The notes below the pieces were generated by a model. The model worked only from the letters and a program-made list of their open reading frames with translations, was not told the origin of the DNA and ran no database searches. A stretch of 64,000 bases of DNA from DAOTXR01 sp034435375 (GTDB lineage: Bacteria; Chloroflexota; Anaerolineae; Aggregatilineales; UBA3940), in the NCBI GenBank assembly GCA_034435375.1, contig DAOTXR010000048.1, positions 248,001-312,000 on the forward strand. The letters run 5' to 3'. Below are positions 52,319 to 60,929 of the stretch, in pieces. The position numbers were made by a program, and so were the translations under genes. Within the stretch, counting starts at the first letter, position 1, and each line of letters starts with the position of its first letter.

Positions 52319-53182
52319 GTGGACTCTGTCGAATTCTGGCCCTACCTGCTGATTCTGCCTGCCCTTGTGCTGGGGACGCTCTTGGCACATCTATGGCACG
52401 TGTGGCGTCAGCGCGCATTGCGAGGCCAAACCGACAGGACTCATGCTCTTGCCTCAAAACGCCACGAACTCCGGACAGGCGAAGCAGAACTGGTCAGCAT
52501 CGAGTCACGCCTGATGATCCTGAATCAACAGATTGCTGCGGCGCGGCGCAATCTGGAAGAACAAGAGGCCGAATACAAACGCATCCTGCTATCCCTTGAC
52601 GAGCACCATGCCTCGCTCCAGAACGCTCACAGGGCTTTGCGCAACGTGCAGCAAAACCTGTCAAATGAACGGTCTAGGACCGATACAATACTGACCGATA
52701 TCGATGCCAGCATCGAAGAGCTTGACATGCTGACTCAGCTCAGCGAGACCTACAACACCAAGATCGCCCGTCTTACTCAGCAGGTTCAGTGGCAAGACGG
52801 CGAACTACAAATGCTACGTCAAGCAGTGAAGGCTAAGACCTCCGAGATCGACGAAGCTCGAGCCCTGATCGAACAGCGCGAGACAGAACTCCGACGGCTT
52901 ATTCGTCAGCGTCAACAGCGCGAAGCCGATATCGCAAGAGTCCGTCAGCAGATCATCCAGAGAAATGAGGAACTCCGCAGGCTGCTTGAATTTCAGGAGC
53001 AAGGTGGCCAGACTCTTGAAACCTCTCCCGCTTTTCTGGCGCGGAGCAGCCAAATTGACGTGACGCCTCCTCCGCGTCCCATGCTGCTCTCAGGGAATGC
53101 GATTGACATGGGCGGCAAAGCCGGCCCACTAGACCCCCAGGACGACATTAGTGATGACACCGTAGCGCTCGGTCCCAGTTGA
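52319..53182 (+). CDS. membrane-anchored coiled-coil protein
   Basis: 287 residues. One membrane helix near residues 8-25 (YLLILPALVLGTLLAHLW) is followed by about 200 residues of nearly continuous coiled coil (45-240; heptads of Leu, Glu, Arg, Gln, including a run of RRLIRQRQQREADIARVRQQ) and a disordered Pro/Gly/Asp-rich tail. No enzyme motif. It resembles bacterial cytoskeletal or division-associated coiled-coil proteins, which is not evidence of function. GTG 52319 gives the membrane helix right at the N-terminus. It precedes the GAF protein at 53601 by 418 bases. Confidence 0.78.
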   Translation: MDSVEFWPYLLILPALVLGTLLAHLWHVWRQRALRGQTDRTHALASKRHELRTGEAELVSIESRLMILNQQIAAARRNLEEQEAEYKRILLSLDEHHASLQNAHRALRNVQQNLSNERSRTDTILTDIDASIEELDMLTQLSETYNTKIARLTQQVQWQDGELQMLRQAVKAKTSEIDEARALIEQRETELRRLIRQRQQREADIARVRQQIIQRNEELRRLLEFQEQGGQTLETSPAFLARSSQIDVTPPPRPMLLSGNAIDMGGKAGPLDPQDDISDDTVALGPS

Positions 53183-53600
53183 TATACCAGCCCATTCAGT
53201 TGTTCTTCGAAGACAAAGCCCACAGGCCTTCGACTGAGCTTCGTGGCAGCGCCCCGCCCTTAGAGGTATCTCATCGACTATAATGGCCGGTAACTATGGC
53301 CGTTATAGGCCGCATAACTAGTCTACAATAAAAGAATGGGCTTGTCCATATTGCGGCCATTCCGGGAGTGATAACATGAAAACGGCCTGAAGGCGGAAGC
53401 TCGATAGACTTTAGGAGAGAGCAACAAGCGAGACCCTGCAAGGACAGGCAGATTACACACTCTGGTACCCTCTGGGCAGGTGAATAGCTATGGGTAAGGA
53501 TGTGCTATACTAGTGTCTGGCGAATGCGTTTTCAGCAGACGCTAAGTAGTAACGTGCGCCTCTCTTTGATCGGGTCCTCTGGGCCACTAGGGAGCGTGTC
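53183..53600. other. 418-base non-coding region with an operator-like inverted repeat
   Basis: No gene seen. CTATAATGGCC (53278-53288) and GGCCGTTATAG (53298-53308) form an 11-base inverted repeat with one mismatch and a nine-base spacer, and the left arm contains TATAAT. A TGCTATACT extended -10 element (53503-53511) lies 90 bases before the GAF gene and is its likely promoter. The part between 53340 and 53470 is moderately purine-rich and not assignable to a known RNA. Confidence 0.5.
53503..53511 (+). promoter_or_regulatory. extended -10 promoter of the GAF gene
   Basis: TGCTATACT matches TGn plus a five-of-six -10 box. The predicted start of transcription is near 53518, 83 bases before ATG 53601. 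Confidence 0.5.
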
Positions 53601-54515
53601 ATGGCTGACCAGCCCGGCAAGCCCACAGTTCAAGATTCTCTTGACCTCGAAGCTGCGATAGACCGCGTTCGGGAAAGCCTGGCTGAAATGGACCAGGCGC
53701 TTGAGATCACTTTTCAGACATTTGCTGACAAGGGCATAAAGCCTACCTTTCATCTGCCCCATGCCCAGCTCAAGGTTCGTAATCGCCTCTCTGACGCACG
53801 GCAGGCTGCCAGGAGGATCGCGGCCCAGCTCGAGCGGCTCAATGGTCTGATTCGCATCACGGCGCTGATTACTTCGACTTTGGAGACCAACCAGGTGTTG
53901 GAAGACGTGATGGACACTGTCATCACGCTGACAGGGGCTGAGAGAGCCTATCTGATGGTGTACAACGATGCCAGGCAATTGGAAATCCGCGCTGCGCGCA
54001 ACTGGGATCAGGAGTCGTTGAGCGACTCGGATATAGGGCTGAGCAGAAGTGTGGTGAATGCTGTCATCGAAAGCGGTGAACCCATCATCACCACCAATGC
54101 CCAGGCCGACGAGCGTTTCTCCGGGCAAGCGAGCATTGTTATGCAGAAGCTGCGCTCCATCGTCTGCGTTCCATTGACGCTGGCCGGGAAGGTTGTCGGC
54201 GTGTTGTATGCGGACAACCGTCTCCAGCAGGCAGTCTTCTCCCAGGACCTGATCCCTGTCCTGACGGCATTTGGCACCCAGGCGGCCATTGCCATCACCA
54301 ACGCCCACATGTTCGGGCGGGTCAAAGAGGAGCTGGCTCACGCCCAACATGTGATCCAGCAGCTGCAGATCGAGATCGACAGAGAGCGAGTCGATGCCCA
54401 GGTCACGCAGATCACCGAGTCGGGCTATTTCCAAGAGTTGGCCGAAGCAGCCAAGGAGCTGCGTCGGCGACGCAAGAGCGAGCAACAACAGAGCAACCAA
54501 CCACAGAACGAGTAA
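53601..54515 (+). CDS. GAF-domain protein
   Basis: 304 residues. An N-terminal helical region (1-90) is followed by a GAF domain (about 95-240; TLETNQVLEDVMDTVITLTG, AYLMVYND, SIVCVPLTLAGKVVGVLYAD, LTAFGTQAAIAI) and a C-terminal coiled coil ending in a basic, glutamine-rich tail. GAF domains bind cyclic nucleotides, chromophores or other small ligands. No kinase or cyclase output is attached, so it probably signals through protein contact. AGGGAG precedes the ATG. It is related in fold to the GAF protein at 58158. A long reading frame on the opposite strand is a shadow. Confidence 0.9.
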   Translation: MADQPGKPTVQDSLDLEAAIDRVRESLAEMDQALEITFQTFADKGIKPTFHLPHAQLKVRNRLSDARQAARRIAAQLERLNGLIRITALITSTLETNQVLEDVMDTVITLTGAERAYLMVYNDARQLEIRAARNWDQESLSDSDIGLSRSVVNAVIESGEPIITTNAQADERFSGQASIVMQKLRSIVCVPLTLAGKVVGVLYADNRLQQAVFSQDLIPVLTAFGTQAAIAITNAHMFGRVKEELAHAQHVIQQLQIEIDRERVDAQVTQITESGYFQELAEAAKELRRRRKSEQQQSNQPQNE

Positions 54516-54645
54516 TCCCATGGCCTCCCCAGCACCGCCATCTCTGTACACGTACAACCCGCCATGTCTAGGAACGTATAGATAGGTACAAAAGCTCGTC
54601 TCTCATCATTGTTTAGAATAGCGTAACACTTTAAAGGACAACACT

Positions 54646-55455
54646 ATGCGTAGAGATGGCATTTTCTGGGGAACGTTTCTTGTGCTCGTGGGAGGACTGT
54701 TCTTGCTCAACACCCTGGGGATTGTCAGAGCCAATGCCTGGGGGCTGATCTGGCCGCTGCTGCTGATCTTGGCCGGAGTGTGGATCCTGATCGGTATCTC
54801 TGGCATGGCTGGCAAGGCCGAGGTGCAGACCGAGCAGGTGACTGTGCCACTTGATGGCGCTGAGACAGCTCATGTCACTCTCGTCCACAGTGTCGGGCCG
54901 GTTGTCATGGCTGGCGGCACAGAACCGGGGGTGTTGATCAGTGGGAGCTTTGGCGGAGGGTTGAAGTACCACGCTGAGCGCGAGGGCGCCACGCAGCACC
55001 TCAAGATGAAGATGCCAGACATGGGTTTTCCGGTTTTCTGGCCATGGGGGTCATGGGGCACTGGCCTGAAGTGGAACTTCCGGGTGAATCAGAACGTGCC
55101 GCTGTCACTGCGAGTCAAGGGAGGGGCAGGGCCTATCGATCTGGACATGCGTGATCTGCGCCTCACCAGCCTGAGGGTGGATGGCGGAATAGGCACCTCC
55201 ACCATGACGATGCCCGCCCAGGCCGGCCACACGACCGTCGACCTTGATGCCGGAGTCGGCACAGTGACGATCCGTGTCCCGGAGGGTGTTGCGGCACGGA
55301 TCCAGGCCACGCCTGGCCTGGGCACGCTGTCAGTCAACCAGAGCCGTTTCCCGCAGATGGGCCAGAACGTGCACCAGTCACCCGGCTACGAGACAGCGAA
55401 GAACAGGATCGAGCTTCGGATCAAAGGTGGAGTTGGCACTATCGCGGTAAGCTAG
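54646..55455 (+). CDS. LiaF-like membrane protein (toastrack domain)
   Basis: 269 residues. Two membrane helices at the N-terminus (about 7-25 and 30-50; IFWGTFLVLVGGLFLLNTLG) form the DUF5668-like pair, followed by a repetitive beta-rich toastrack domain (about 60-268) with GGAGPIDLDMRDL, GGIGTSTMTM and GVGTVTIRVPEG units. The LiaF/DUF2154 group includes regulators of cell-envelope stress kinases such as LiaRS, but many members are uncharacterised. No LiaRS-like pair is adjacent. AAAGGA precedes the ATG. The gene stands alone between a GAF protein and a radical SAM gene. Confidence 0.85.
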   Translation: MRRDGIFWGTFLVLVGGLFLLNTLGIVRANAWGLIWPLLLILAGVWILIGISGMAGKAEVQTEQVTVPLDGAETAHVTLVHSVGPVVMAGGTEPGVLISGSFGGGLKYHAEREGATQHLKMKMPDMGFPVFWPWGSWGTGLKWNFRVNQNVPLSLRVKGGAGPIDLDMRDLRLTSLRVDGGIGTSTMTMPAQAGHTTVDLDAGVGTVTIRVPEGVAARIQATPGLGTLSVNQSRFPQMGQNVHQSPGYETAKNRIELRIKGGVGTIAVS

Positions 55456-55667
55456 CAACGCTGTCATGGGCACCATCGGGCCGGGATCGACAGAGGTCGA
55501 TTCCGGTCTGCTTCCTTAGCAAGGGGTGGCCTCGAGTCGTCATGAGCTGGCCGAATGGCCCTTTCGGCAGTCGGACCTATCTGGTTTCCCGCTGGTTTTT
55601 CCCGCACCACAAACGTATACTGGAGACAACCTACACGACCGCAGGGATTCTGAGGAGCCAGATACCT

Positions 55668-56621
55668 ATGGGTACGCGAGTGAGCTTTGAAGCAGCCTAT
55701 CTCAAGCTACTCGCTGAGGGCGAACTCGACAGACGGGCTGAGCAGGCTCTGGAACACCTCAGGGCGTGCGATCTCTGCGCATGGCATTGCAAGATCGACC
55801 GCAGCATCGGGCGGTTGGGGATCTGCAAAACTTCGCGTCGGGCGAAGGTTTCGTCGTTCTTCCCACACATGGGAGAAGAGAGTCCTCTCACCGGCACACG
55901 CGGTTCTGGCACGATCTTCTTTGCGCACTGCAATATGCGCTGTCAGTTCTGCCAGAACTACGAACTCAGCGCCCTGGGCGAAGGCAGCATCTGTGACGCA
56001 TCGGATATGGCTAACATGATGCTCGCCTTACAGCACATGGGCTGTCATAACATCAATCTGGTCTCGCCCTCGCACGTCGTTGCACAGTTCCTCGAGGCGC
56101 TGGCTATCGCCGCCAAGAAGGGATTGAACCTGCCCATTGTCTACAACACTGGCGGTTACGACTCGCTGGAGGCATTGCAGATACTTGATGGCGTCATTGA
56201 TATCTACATGCCCGATATGAAGTATAGCAACGCTGCTATAGCCCGAAAGTACAGCCAGATCAAAGATTACCCTATCCACAACCAGATCGCTGTGCGCGAG
56301 ATGCACCGTCAGGTGGGTGACTTGGTGATAGACGAACGAGGCATTGCACAACGTGGGCTGCTGGTGCGGCACCTCGTCCTGCCAGGCGGGCTAGCTGGCA
56401 CACGCGAGATCATGCGCTTTCTGGCCGAAGAAATTTCACGCGATACGTACATCAACATCATGGGGCAATATCGCCCAGAGTACAAGGCCCGTGTCGAGGA
56501 CATGGGGCCGCTCAGCCGGAGGGTGACTGTCGAGGAGATCGCCGAAGCTTACGACATGGCACGTGCCGTGGGCTTGCATCGCTTTGACGAGCGCCCCAGG
56601 TCCCACTGGATCGTGTTCTAG
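55668..56621 (+). CDS. radical SAM protein, PflX/pyruvate-formate-lyase-activase-like
   Basis: 317 residues. The radical SAM [4Fe-4S] motif CNMRCQFC (about residues 86-93) coordinates the cluster that cleaves S-adenosylmethionine. An additional N-terminal cysteine set (CDLCAWHCKID...GIC, about 32-50) is typical of the COG1313/PflX group, which are related to pyruvate formate-lyase activating enzymes but of unknown substrate. ATG 55668 is chosen because TGAGGAGCC lies ten bases upstream and the family N-terminus is close by. The stop shares a palindromic CTAG with the convergent LysM gene. No glycyl-radical enzyme is near, so the target is unknown. Confidence 0.88.
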   Translation: MGTRVSFEAAYLKLLAEGELDRRAEQALEHLRACDLCAWHCKIDRSIGRLGICKTSRRAKVSSFFPHMGEESPLTGTRGSGTIFFAHCNMRCQFCQNYELSALGEGSICDASDMANMMLALQHMGCHNINLVSPSHVVAQFLEALAIAAKKGLNLPIVYNTGGYDSLEALQILDGVIDIYMPDMKYSNAAIARKYSQIKDYPIHNQIAVREMHRQVGDLVIDERGIAQRGLLVRHLVLPGGLAGTREIMRFLAEEISRDTYINIMGQYRPEYKARVEDMGPLSRRVTVEEIAEAYDMARAVGLHRFDERPRSHWIVF

Positions 56622-57448
56622 GGGGTTACCTCCAGTTCTGCCTGGAGGTTGCCTTCGGCGTCGAGAAGCTGCACGGTGTCGCCTGGCTCCCACACTGCTG
56701 TACCCAGTCCCCAGTAAAGGTCAAGGGCAGTGTCCTCTCCAACGCCCGAATGAACTACCACAGCGCCTTGGGGAAACAGATTGAACTGTGGGAAGACATA
56801 TCGCATGCCTTGACCATTGGTCAGTGTCCAGCCTTCGAGCCGCGCCACTGACGATCCCTCGTTGATGATCTCGACCGACTCAGTGGTCACGTCGCCTGGG
56901 TCAAGCACCCGTGCGATCCGGACCCTTACCACGCCAGGCGGCAAGGGAGTGGCCGTGGCAATCGGGGTGGGGATATTTCGGGTGGGGACCAGTGTAGGAG
57001 TGGGTGACAGGGTGGATGTCGGTGTGGGGATGCCGCACACCGGAATCACGACCTGCTGGCCAACAGACAGAAGGTCAGAGTTGAAGTTTGGATCGAGCAA
57101 GCGATTGATCGCTGCTACATCGTCTACGGATACACCGTAGGCTGTCGCAATGGCACCCAGTGTCTCTCCACTCTGCACCACGTGTACAGGGTTCTCACAG
57201 GGTGACAAGCCTTCCGTGCTATCGGAGGGTGTCACCTCGCTGTCTGCCGAGACTTCAGCCGAGCCTGCCCCAGCACCGACAGGCTGCGCCATCCGTGGGG
57301 GAATCAACGCAGTGCTGCTGTAGGTGGGCAGCATGATATACTCCGGTCCCTGTTGTCGATCCCAGAAGTACAACACCAGCAGTGTAACCAGCAACGACAC
57401 GATCGCCGGAACGACGATCAGCGTGAGAACAGTGCGCCGTCGAAACAT
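56618..57448 (-). CDS. membrane-anchored LysM and lamin-tail-domain protein
   Basis: About 276 residues. One membrane helix (about 8-28; LIVVPAIVSLLVTLLVLYF) anchors it. A linker leads to one LysM domain (about 90-135; HVVQSGETLGAIATAYG, SVGQQVVIP), a Thr/Pro-rich spacer, and a C-terminal lamin-tail-like (LTD) domain (about 175-275; ITNEGSSVARLEGWTLTN-type block, WGLGTAVWEPGDTVQLLD). LTD domains are found in bacterial surface and secreted proteins. Probably binds peptidoglycan outside the cell. ATG 57448 is used, with AGGGAAG upstream. The stop TAG overlaps the stop of the convergent radical SAM gene within CTAG (56618-56621). Confidence 0.85.
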   Translation of the reverse strand: MFRRRTVLTLIVVPAIVSLLVTLLVLYFWDRQQGPEYIMLPTYSSTALIPPRMAQPVGAGAGSAEVSADSEVTPSDSTEGLSPCENPVHVVQSGETLGAIATAYGVSVDDVAAINRLLDPNFNSDLLSVGQQVVIPVCGIPTPTSTLSPTPTLVPTRNIPTPIATATPLPPGVVRVRIARVLDPGDVTTESVEIINEGSSVARLEGWTLTNGQGMRYVFPQFNLFPQGAVVVHSGVGEDTALDLYWGLGTAVWEPGDTVQLLDAEGNLQAELEVTP

Positions 57449-58157
57449 GCTCTTCCCTGCCCTTGTGTGCCAAGTCGATACCAGCGCCGGCCCACTTTGG
57501 CTGGCTGCCACCTTGGGTTATCGTAGCACATCATCTTTGAATTGACTATGTGTCCGGGTGAGGTTATCTCCAGCCGAGGGCGGGCGTAGAGAGGATCGCA
57601 GCATGAACAAGGACATACCTATGTCAGCACACCCTCTGCTGGAGACTTTAACCTGTGTAGCGGAGCGATCGAATTGCATAGGTCGTTAGGGCAGGATAAC
57701 CTGACAGCACACAAGGGGTCAGAGCCGCTTATTGCACAAGGTTATCGGTTAGCGCCACACGACTCTCGGATGATGAGTTCAATGGGCAGCAGAACTGACG
57801 CTGGTGGGCGCTCCGGGAAATCGCGCTGCGAGATCACAAACTGCATCGCTGCGCGGCAGCAGCTCAATTAAAGATCACGGCTGACAGTTTCAAAGTGGAA
57901 TCCTCCATGTAGACCACGTTATCCATCCGCTCGACCATTCAAGCCACGCGATTTCCAGAGGTTTGTCCAAATTGGAGAGTGTCTAACAGAGTGGATATGG
58001 AGGGCTAAAATCGCCTGACCCGTTAACACCATGACTACCCTTTTGAGCACTCCCCAAATTGGCCGCCTTGTTCAGGTTTTCGCTTTATGATAGACTGGCT
58101 GTACTCATGGGGGGATAGGACAAGCTGAACTAGGTCCAATGAGAGAGGGGTGTTATC
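57449..58157. other. 709-base region without an intact gene
   Basis: The start of the LysM/LTD gene and its promoter occupy the left end. A decayed LacI-family C-terminus lies at 57742-57867. A possible promoter for the GAF gene (TTGTTC 58063-58068, TATGAT 58086-58091, 17-base spacer) is at the right end. Nothing else recognised. Confidence 0.6.
57742..57867 (-). pseudogene. C-terminal remnant of a LacI-family regulator
   Basis: On the minus strand a 41-residue open stretch, closed by TAA at 57742 and broken by an in-frame TAA at 57868, ends FPERPPASVLLPIELIIRESCG followed by three residues. Split here as PASVLLPIELIIRESCG, it is the unmistakable C-terminal signature of LacI/GalR-type ligand-binding domains (xVLLPTELIVRESC). 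There is no start codon in place, and the rest of the ~330-residue protein is absent from the flanking DNA in any frame I could read. It is therefore a decayed remnant. Confidence 0.7.
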
Positions 58158-58805
58158 ATGGCAGGTGTCAGCCATTACGTCAAGCAGGAGATGATCCGTC
58201 TCAAGGAAGAGAATGAGGCGCTACGCGAAGAAGTCATAACTCTGCGCCAATACATCGACTCGATCCAGGCACTGATGGAAGCCGTTGAGCAGCTCAGTCC
58301 CAGCGCTGAGATCATGCCTATGCTGGATCGGATTCTGTTCAACGCTCTGACTGTCATCAATGCGCAGGAAGGCTCGCTGCTCGTGCTGGACGAGGAAAAG
58401 GATGAACTGGTGTTTGTTCTGGTTCGGGGGAGCGTCGAGCAGCAGCTCAGGGGGCGGCGGATGCCGGCCAGCAAGGGAATCGCGGGCTGGATCGTCAAAA
58501 ACAGGAAACCAACCATCGTCAACAATGCTTCTGCCGACGACCGATTCTATGCTGGGATTGACCGGGCCCTGAATTTCGAGACCAGGTCCATTCTCGGCGC
58601 GCCTATCATGGGCGGAGGTCGTGTTCTCGGCGTTATCGAAGTAGTGAACAAACGCAACGGTCTTCCCTTTAACGAGACCGACCAGTCGTTGTTGACGTTG
58701 CTGTGCCGCGTCGCAGGTGAGATCCTGTACGTCATGCTCCAGCAAGATGAGCGGGAGGCAGCAGGCAAGGAGAGCCCTGCCCCAGCTCAGACGCCACCGG
58801 CCTAG
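58158..58805 (+). CDS. GAF-domain protein with N-terminal coiled coil
   Basis: 215 residues. A short coiled coil (about 8-45; RLKEENEALREEVITLRQY) leads into a GAF domain (about 50-195; MLDRILFNALTVINAQEGSLL, KGIAGWIVKNRKPTIVNN, SILGAPIMGGGRVLGVIEVVN). The tail is Pro/Ala-rich. No output domain. It most likely senses a small molecule and signals through a partner, as for the other GAF protein at 53601. GAGGGG precedes the ATG at a good distance. A weak promoter (TTGTTC 58063-58068 and TATGAT 58086-58091, 17-base spacer) lies upstream. Confidence 0.9.
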   Translation: MAGVSHYVKQEMIRLKEENEALREEVITLRQYIDSIQALMEAVEQLSPSAEIMPMLDRILFNALTVINAQEGSLLVLDEEKDELVFVLVRGSVEQQLRGRRMPASKGIAGWIVKNRKPTIVNNASADDRFYAGIDRALNFETRSILGAPIMGGGRVLGVIEVVNKRNGLPFNETDQSLLTLLCRVAGEILYVMLQQDEREAAGKESPAPAQTPPA

Positions 58806-58903
58806 AACACCTGGCCCGATGCACTTAAGTGTCCGATCGGTAGCATCTTGGTCAGACCCTTAAGGATCAGCATCTGGTTGGACCAGAGATCGCACATTGT
58901 AGA

Positions 58904-58924
58904 GGGGCAGAGCTTGCCCCTTTT
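58904..58924 (+). terminator. terminator-like hairpin before hom
   Basis: GGGGCA (58904-58909) pairs with TGCCCC (58915-58920) around a five-base loop and is followed by TTTT. It is about 100 bases after the GAF stop and 39 bases before the homoserine dehydrogenase start. It may end the GAF transcript or act as an attenuator for hom; a second small hairpin, CTGGT/ACCAG (58874-58886), lies just upstream. Confidence 0.65.
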
Positions 58925-58962
58925 CCCCATAAGTCAAATCATACCGTCTCCAGGAGCCAGGG

Positions 58963-60033
58963 ATGCAGTTTGATGTGGCTATAGTGGGGTTCGGTCATGT
59001 CGGGCGGGCGCTGGCCGAGCTGATCATTGCCAAGACAGATACATTGGCACGTGACTACGGCCTCAACTTGCGGGTCATCGGGATCAGCACATCCCACCAC
59101 GGCCACGTGATAGACACGGGGGGTATCCATCTGCGCACCGCGCTGGATGCTCTACGCTACAATGCCCAGCTTGAGGGCTTGCATCACGGCCTGCCAGTAC
59201 ACAGCACGGAGCAGTTCATTGCCGAATGCCCTGCTGACTTGATCTTTGAGTGTATCCCTACCAACCCTTACGATGGTCAGCCTGCGTTGGGCTTGGCCCA
59301 TCGTATTCTGGACAAGGGCATGCATCTGGTCACGGCTAATAAAGGTCCGGTGGCGTTTGGCTACCGCGAGCTTAGTGCCCTGGCCATGCAACGAGGCGTC
59401 GGCTTCTTTTGTGAGTCGACGGTGATGGATGGGGCTCCCGTGCTGGGTATCGCGCGTGAAGGACTGCCCGGTGTGCAGGTCAACCGTATTCGGGGCATCT
59501 TAAACAGCACCACCAACTACATTCTGACGCTTATGGAGCAGAAGGGGCTGAAATTCGACCAAGCTCTCCGATCCGCACAGGCAATTGGCATTGCTGAGGC
59601 CGATCCATCGCTGGACATTGACGGCTGGGATGCAGCTATCAAGACCATCATCCTGGCCAACATTATGATGGGTTCTGACCTGCGTCCGCTAGATGTGGAT
59701 CGTCAGGGCATTCGCGAGGTGACACTGGACGCTGTGCAGGCTGCTGCGGCAGCAGGCCAACGCATCCGGCTGATATGCGAAGCCGTCCGTGAGGCCGATG
59801 GCAGGGTCTCGGCGCGTGTCAGCCCGCAATGGTTATCTATGGGAAATGCGCTGGCAGGCGTCAGCGGGACATCCAGTATCGTCGAGATCGAGACTGACGT
59901 ACTGCCCCGTCTTGTGCTGATCGAGCATGATCCCGGTCCTGTTACGACAGCCTACGGGATGCTAGCAGACATGATCAACATCGTGCGCGGACGCCATTTG
60001 GCCGGGTTCGTCCGGCTGCCGGAGGTCTCGTGA
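58963..60033 (+). CDS. hom: homoserine dehydrogenase
   Basis: 356 residues. Reduces aspartate semialdehyde to homoserine with NAD(P)H, the branch step to threonine and methionine. It has the N-terminal Rossmann motif GFGHVGRALAEL (near 9-20), the ANKGPVAFGY block (about 126-135), GILNSTTNYIL and the catalytic region EADPSLDIDGWDAAIK with the conserved aspartates and lysine. No C-terminal ACT domain, so the threonine feedback regulation of longer enzymes is not expected. CAGGAG precedes the ATG. A terminator-like hairpin sits in the leader. The rest of the threonine/methionine pathway is not in the window. Confidence 0.94.
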   Translation: MQFDVAIVGFGHVGRALAELIIAKTDTLARDYGLNLRVIGISTSHHGHVIDTGGIHLRTALDALRYNAQLEGLHHGLPVHSTEQFIAECPADLIFECIPTNPYDGQPALGLAHRILDKGMHLVTANKGPVAFGYRELSALAMQRGVGFFCESTVMDGAPVLGIAREGLPGVQVNRIRGILNSTTNYILTLMEQKGLKFDQALRSAQAIGIAEADPSLDIDGWDAAIKTIILANIMMGSDLRPLDVDRQGIREVTLDAVQAAAAAGQRIRLICEAVREADGRVSARVSPQWLSMGNALAGVSGTSSIVEIETDVLPRLVLIEHDPGPVTTAYGMLADMINIVRGRHLAGFVRLPEVS

Positions 60034-60047
60034 GCTGCCTAGGGCAG

Positions 60048-60076
60048 TTGCATGGCATATCAAGCGGTGCTATAGT
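60048..60076 (+). promoter_or_regulatory. possible promoter of the LysM lipoprotein gene
   Basis: TTGCAT (60048-60053) and TATAGT (60071-60076) are 17 bases apart. The -10 is good and the -35 is partial. Predicted start near 60083, 50 bases before the ATG at 60133. Confidence 0.45.
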
Positions 60077-60132
60077 GCTCTGGTGAACATGACTGGTTTT
60101 GCTTGCCAACACAGCCACCGGAGGCTTATGAA

Positions 60133-60849
60133 ATGAGGACTGACGCACATCGTGCGCTACTGGGGATTGCGGGCGCCATGGTGATTGCCATGTTCATGTC
60201 TGGCTGTACATTGACCGGAGCCAATGCCGCGCCGCTGACGCCCGTTGTCACCTACGATATGACAGCCTCTGGCGGCGGTCAGGGGCAGCAGCTCCCCACG
60301 CCGACCGAGATGCCCCTCATTGACGTGTTTGGTACGCAGACCGCCATGGCTCCGACACCCACCGTGGCGCTGCCGACGGTCGAGGTCACTGATAGCCTGA
60401 CACCGGGTGTGTTAGTTGAGGGTACACCGGGCGTTGTCGGTGAGGGCACTCCCATGCCCCTTGAGACCCCGTCTGCCGGAGAGACTCCCAGTGTAGGTAC
60501 TCCTGGAGCCTGCCCTGCCACCCATACTGTCCAGGCAGGTGAGAACCTGTTCCGCATCGCCATGCAATATGGATTGACCTACCAGGCATTGGCAGCAGCC
60601 AATGGCATCACCAACCCGGATGCCATCCAGGTAGGAATGGTGCTCAGCATTCCAGGTTGCAGCGGAACGGCAGCCACCTCCGGCGGAACTGGCACAGGTG
60701 ACATCCTGTATACCATCCAGGCAGGTGATAACCTGTTCCGCATTGCTCTACGGTATGGGCTGGACTGGCGAGAGCTGGCCACCTACAACGGTATCAGCAA
60801 CGCGGACGTTATCGAAGTCGGGCAGGTGATTCGAATCCCGCAGCGGTAA
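60133..60849 (+). CDS. lipoprotein with two LysM domains
   Basis: About 238 residues. The signal peptide ends in a lipobox FMSGC, so the protein should be lipid-anchored at the outer face of the membrane. A Thr/Pro-rich stalk (about 40-130) precedes two LysM domains (HTVQAGENLFRIAMQYG and YTIQAGDNLFRIALRYG), the second at the extreme C-terminus. No catalytic domain. It probably tethers the envelope to peptidoglycan or holds an accessory factor there. ATG 60133 is used because the in-frame earlier start lacks a signal-like N-terminus and GGAGG lies nine bases upstream. It is the third LysM architecture in the window. Confidence 0.88.
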   Translation: MRTDAHRALLGIAGAMVIAMFMSGCTLTGANAAPLTPVVTYDMTASGGGQGQQLPTPTEMPLIDVFGTQTAMAPTPTVALPTVEVTDSLTPGVLVEGTPGVVGEGTPMPLETPSAGETPSVGTPGACPATHTVQAGENLFRIAMQYGLTYQALAAANGITNPDAIQVGMVLSIPGCSGTAATSGGTGTGDILYTIQAGDNLFRIALRYGLDWRELATYNGISNADVIEVGQVIRIPQR

Positions 60850-60870
60850 TCATGGAATCTGTAGAGGCGA

Positions 60871-60905
60871 GGCTATTGGCCATGGGCCAATAGCCTTTTC
60901 GTTTG
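60871..60905 (+). terminator. rho-independent terminator after the LysM lipoprotein gene
   Basis: GGCTATTGGCC (60871-60881) pairs perfectly with GGCCAATAGCC (60885-60895) around a three-base loop and is followed by TTTTCGTTTG. Confidence 0.92.
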
Positions 60906-60929
60906 ACTAGGGTCATAGGAGAGGGCAGC

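Noticed and set aside
53532..54557. Long minus-strand open frame of 341 codons opposite the GAF gene
   Set aside because: The plus strand encodes a clear GAF domain with a good ribosome-binding site; the minus frame has no recognisable domain and is a codon-bias shadow.
57674..57871. 65-codon plus-strand frame
   Set aside because: It is antisense to the LacI-family remnant and has no ribosome-binding site.
58806..58962. SAM or threonine-linked riboswitch before homoserine dehydrogenase
   Set aside because: Only small hairpins are present; no SAM-I core or Thr-rich leader peptide can be recognised.
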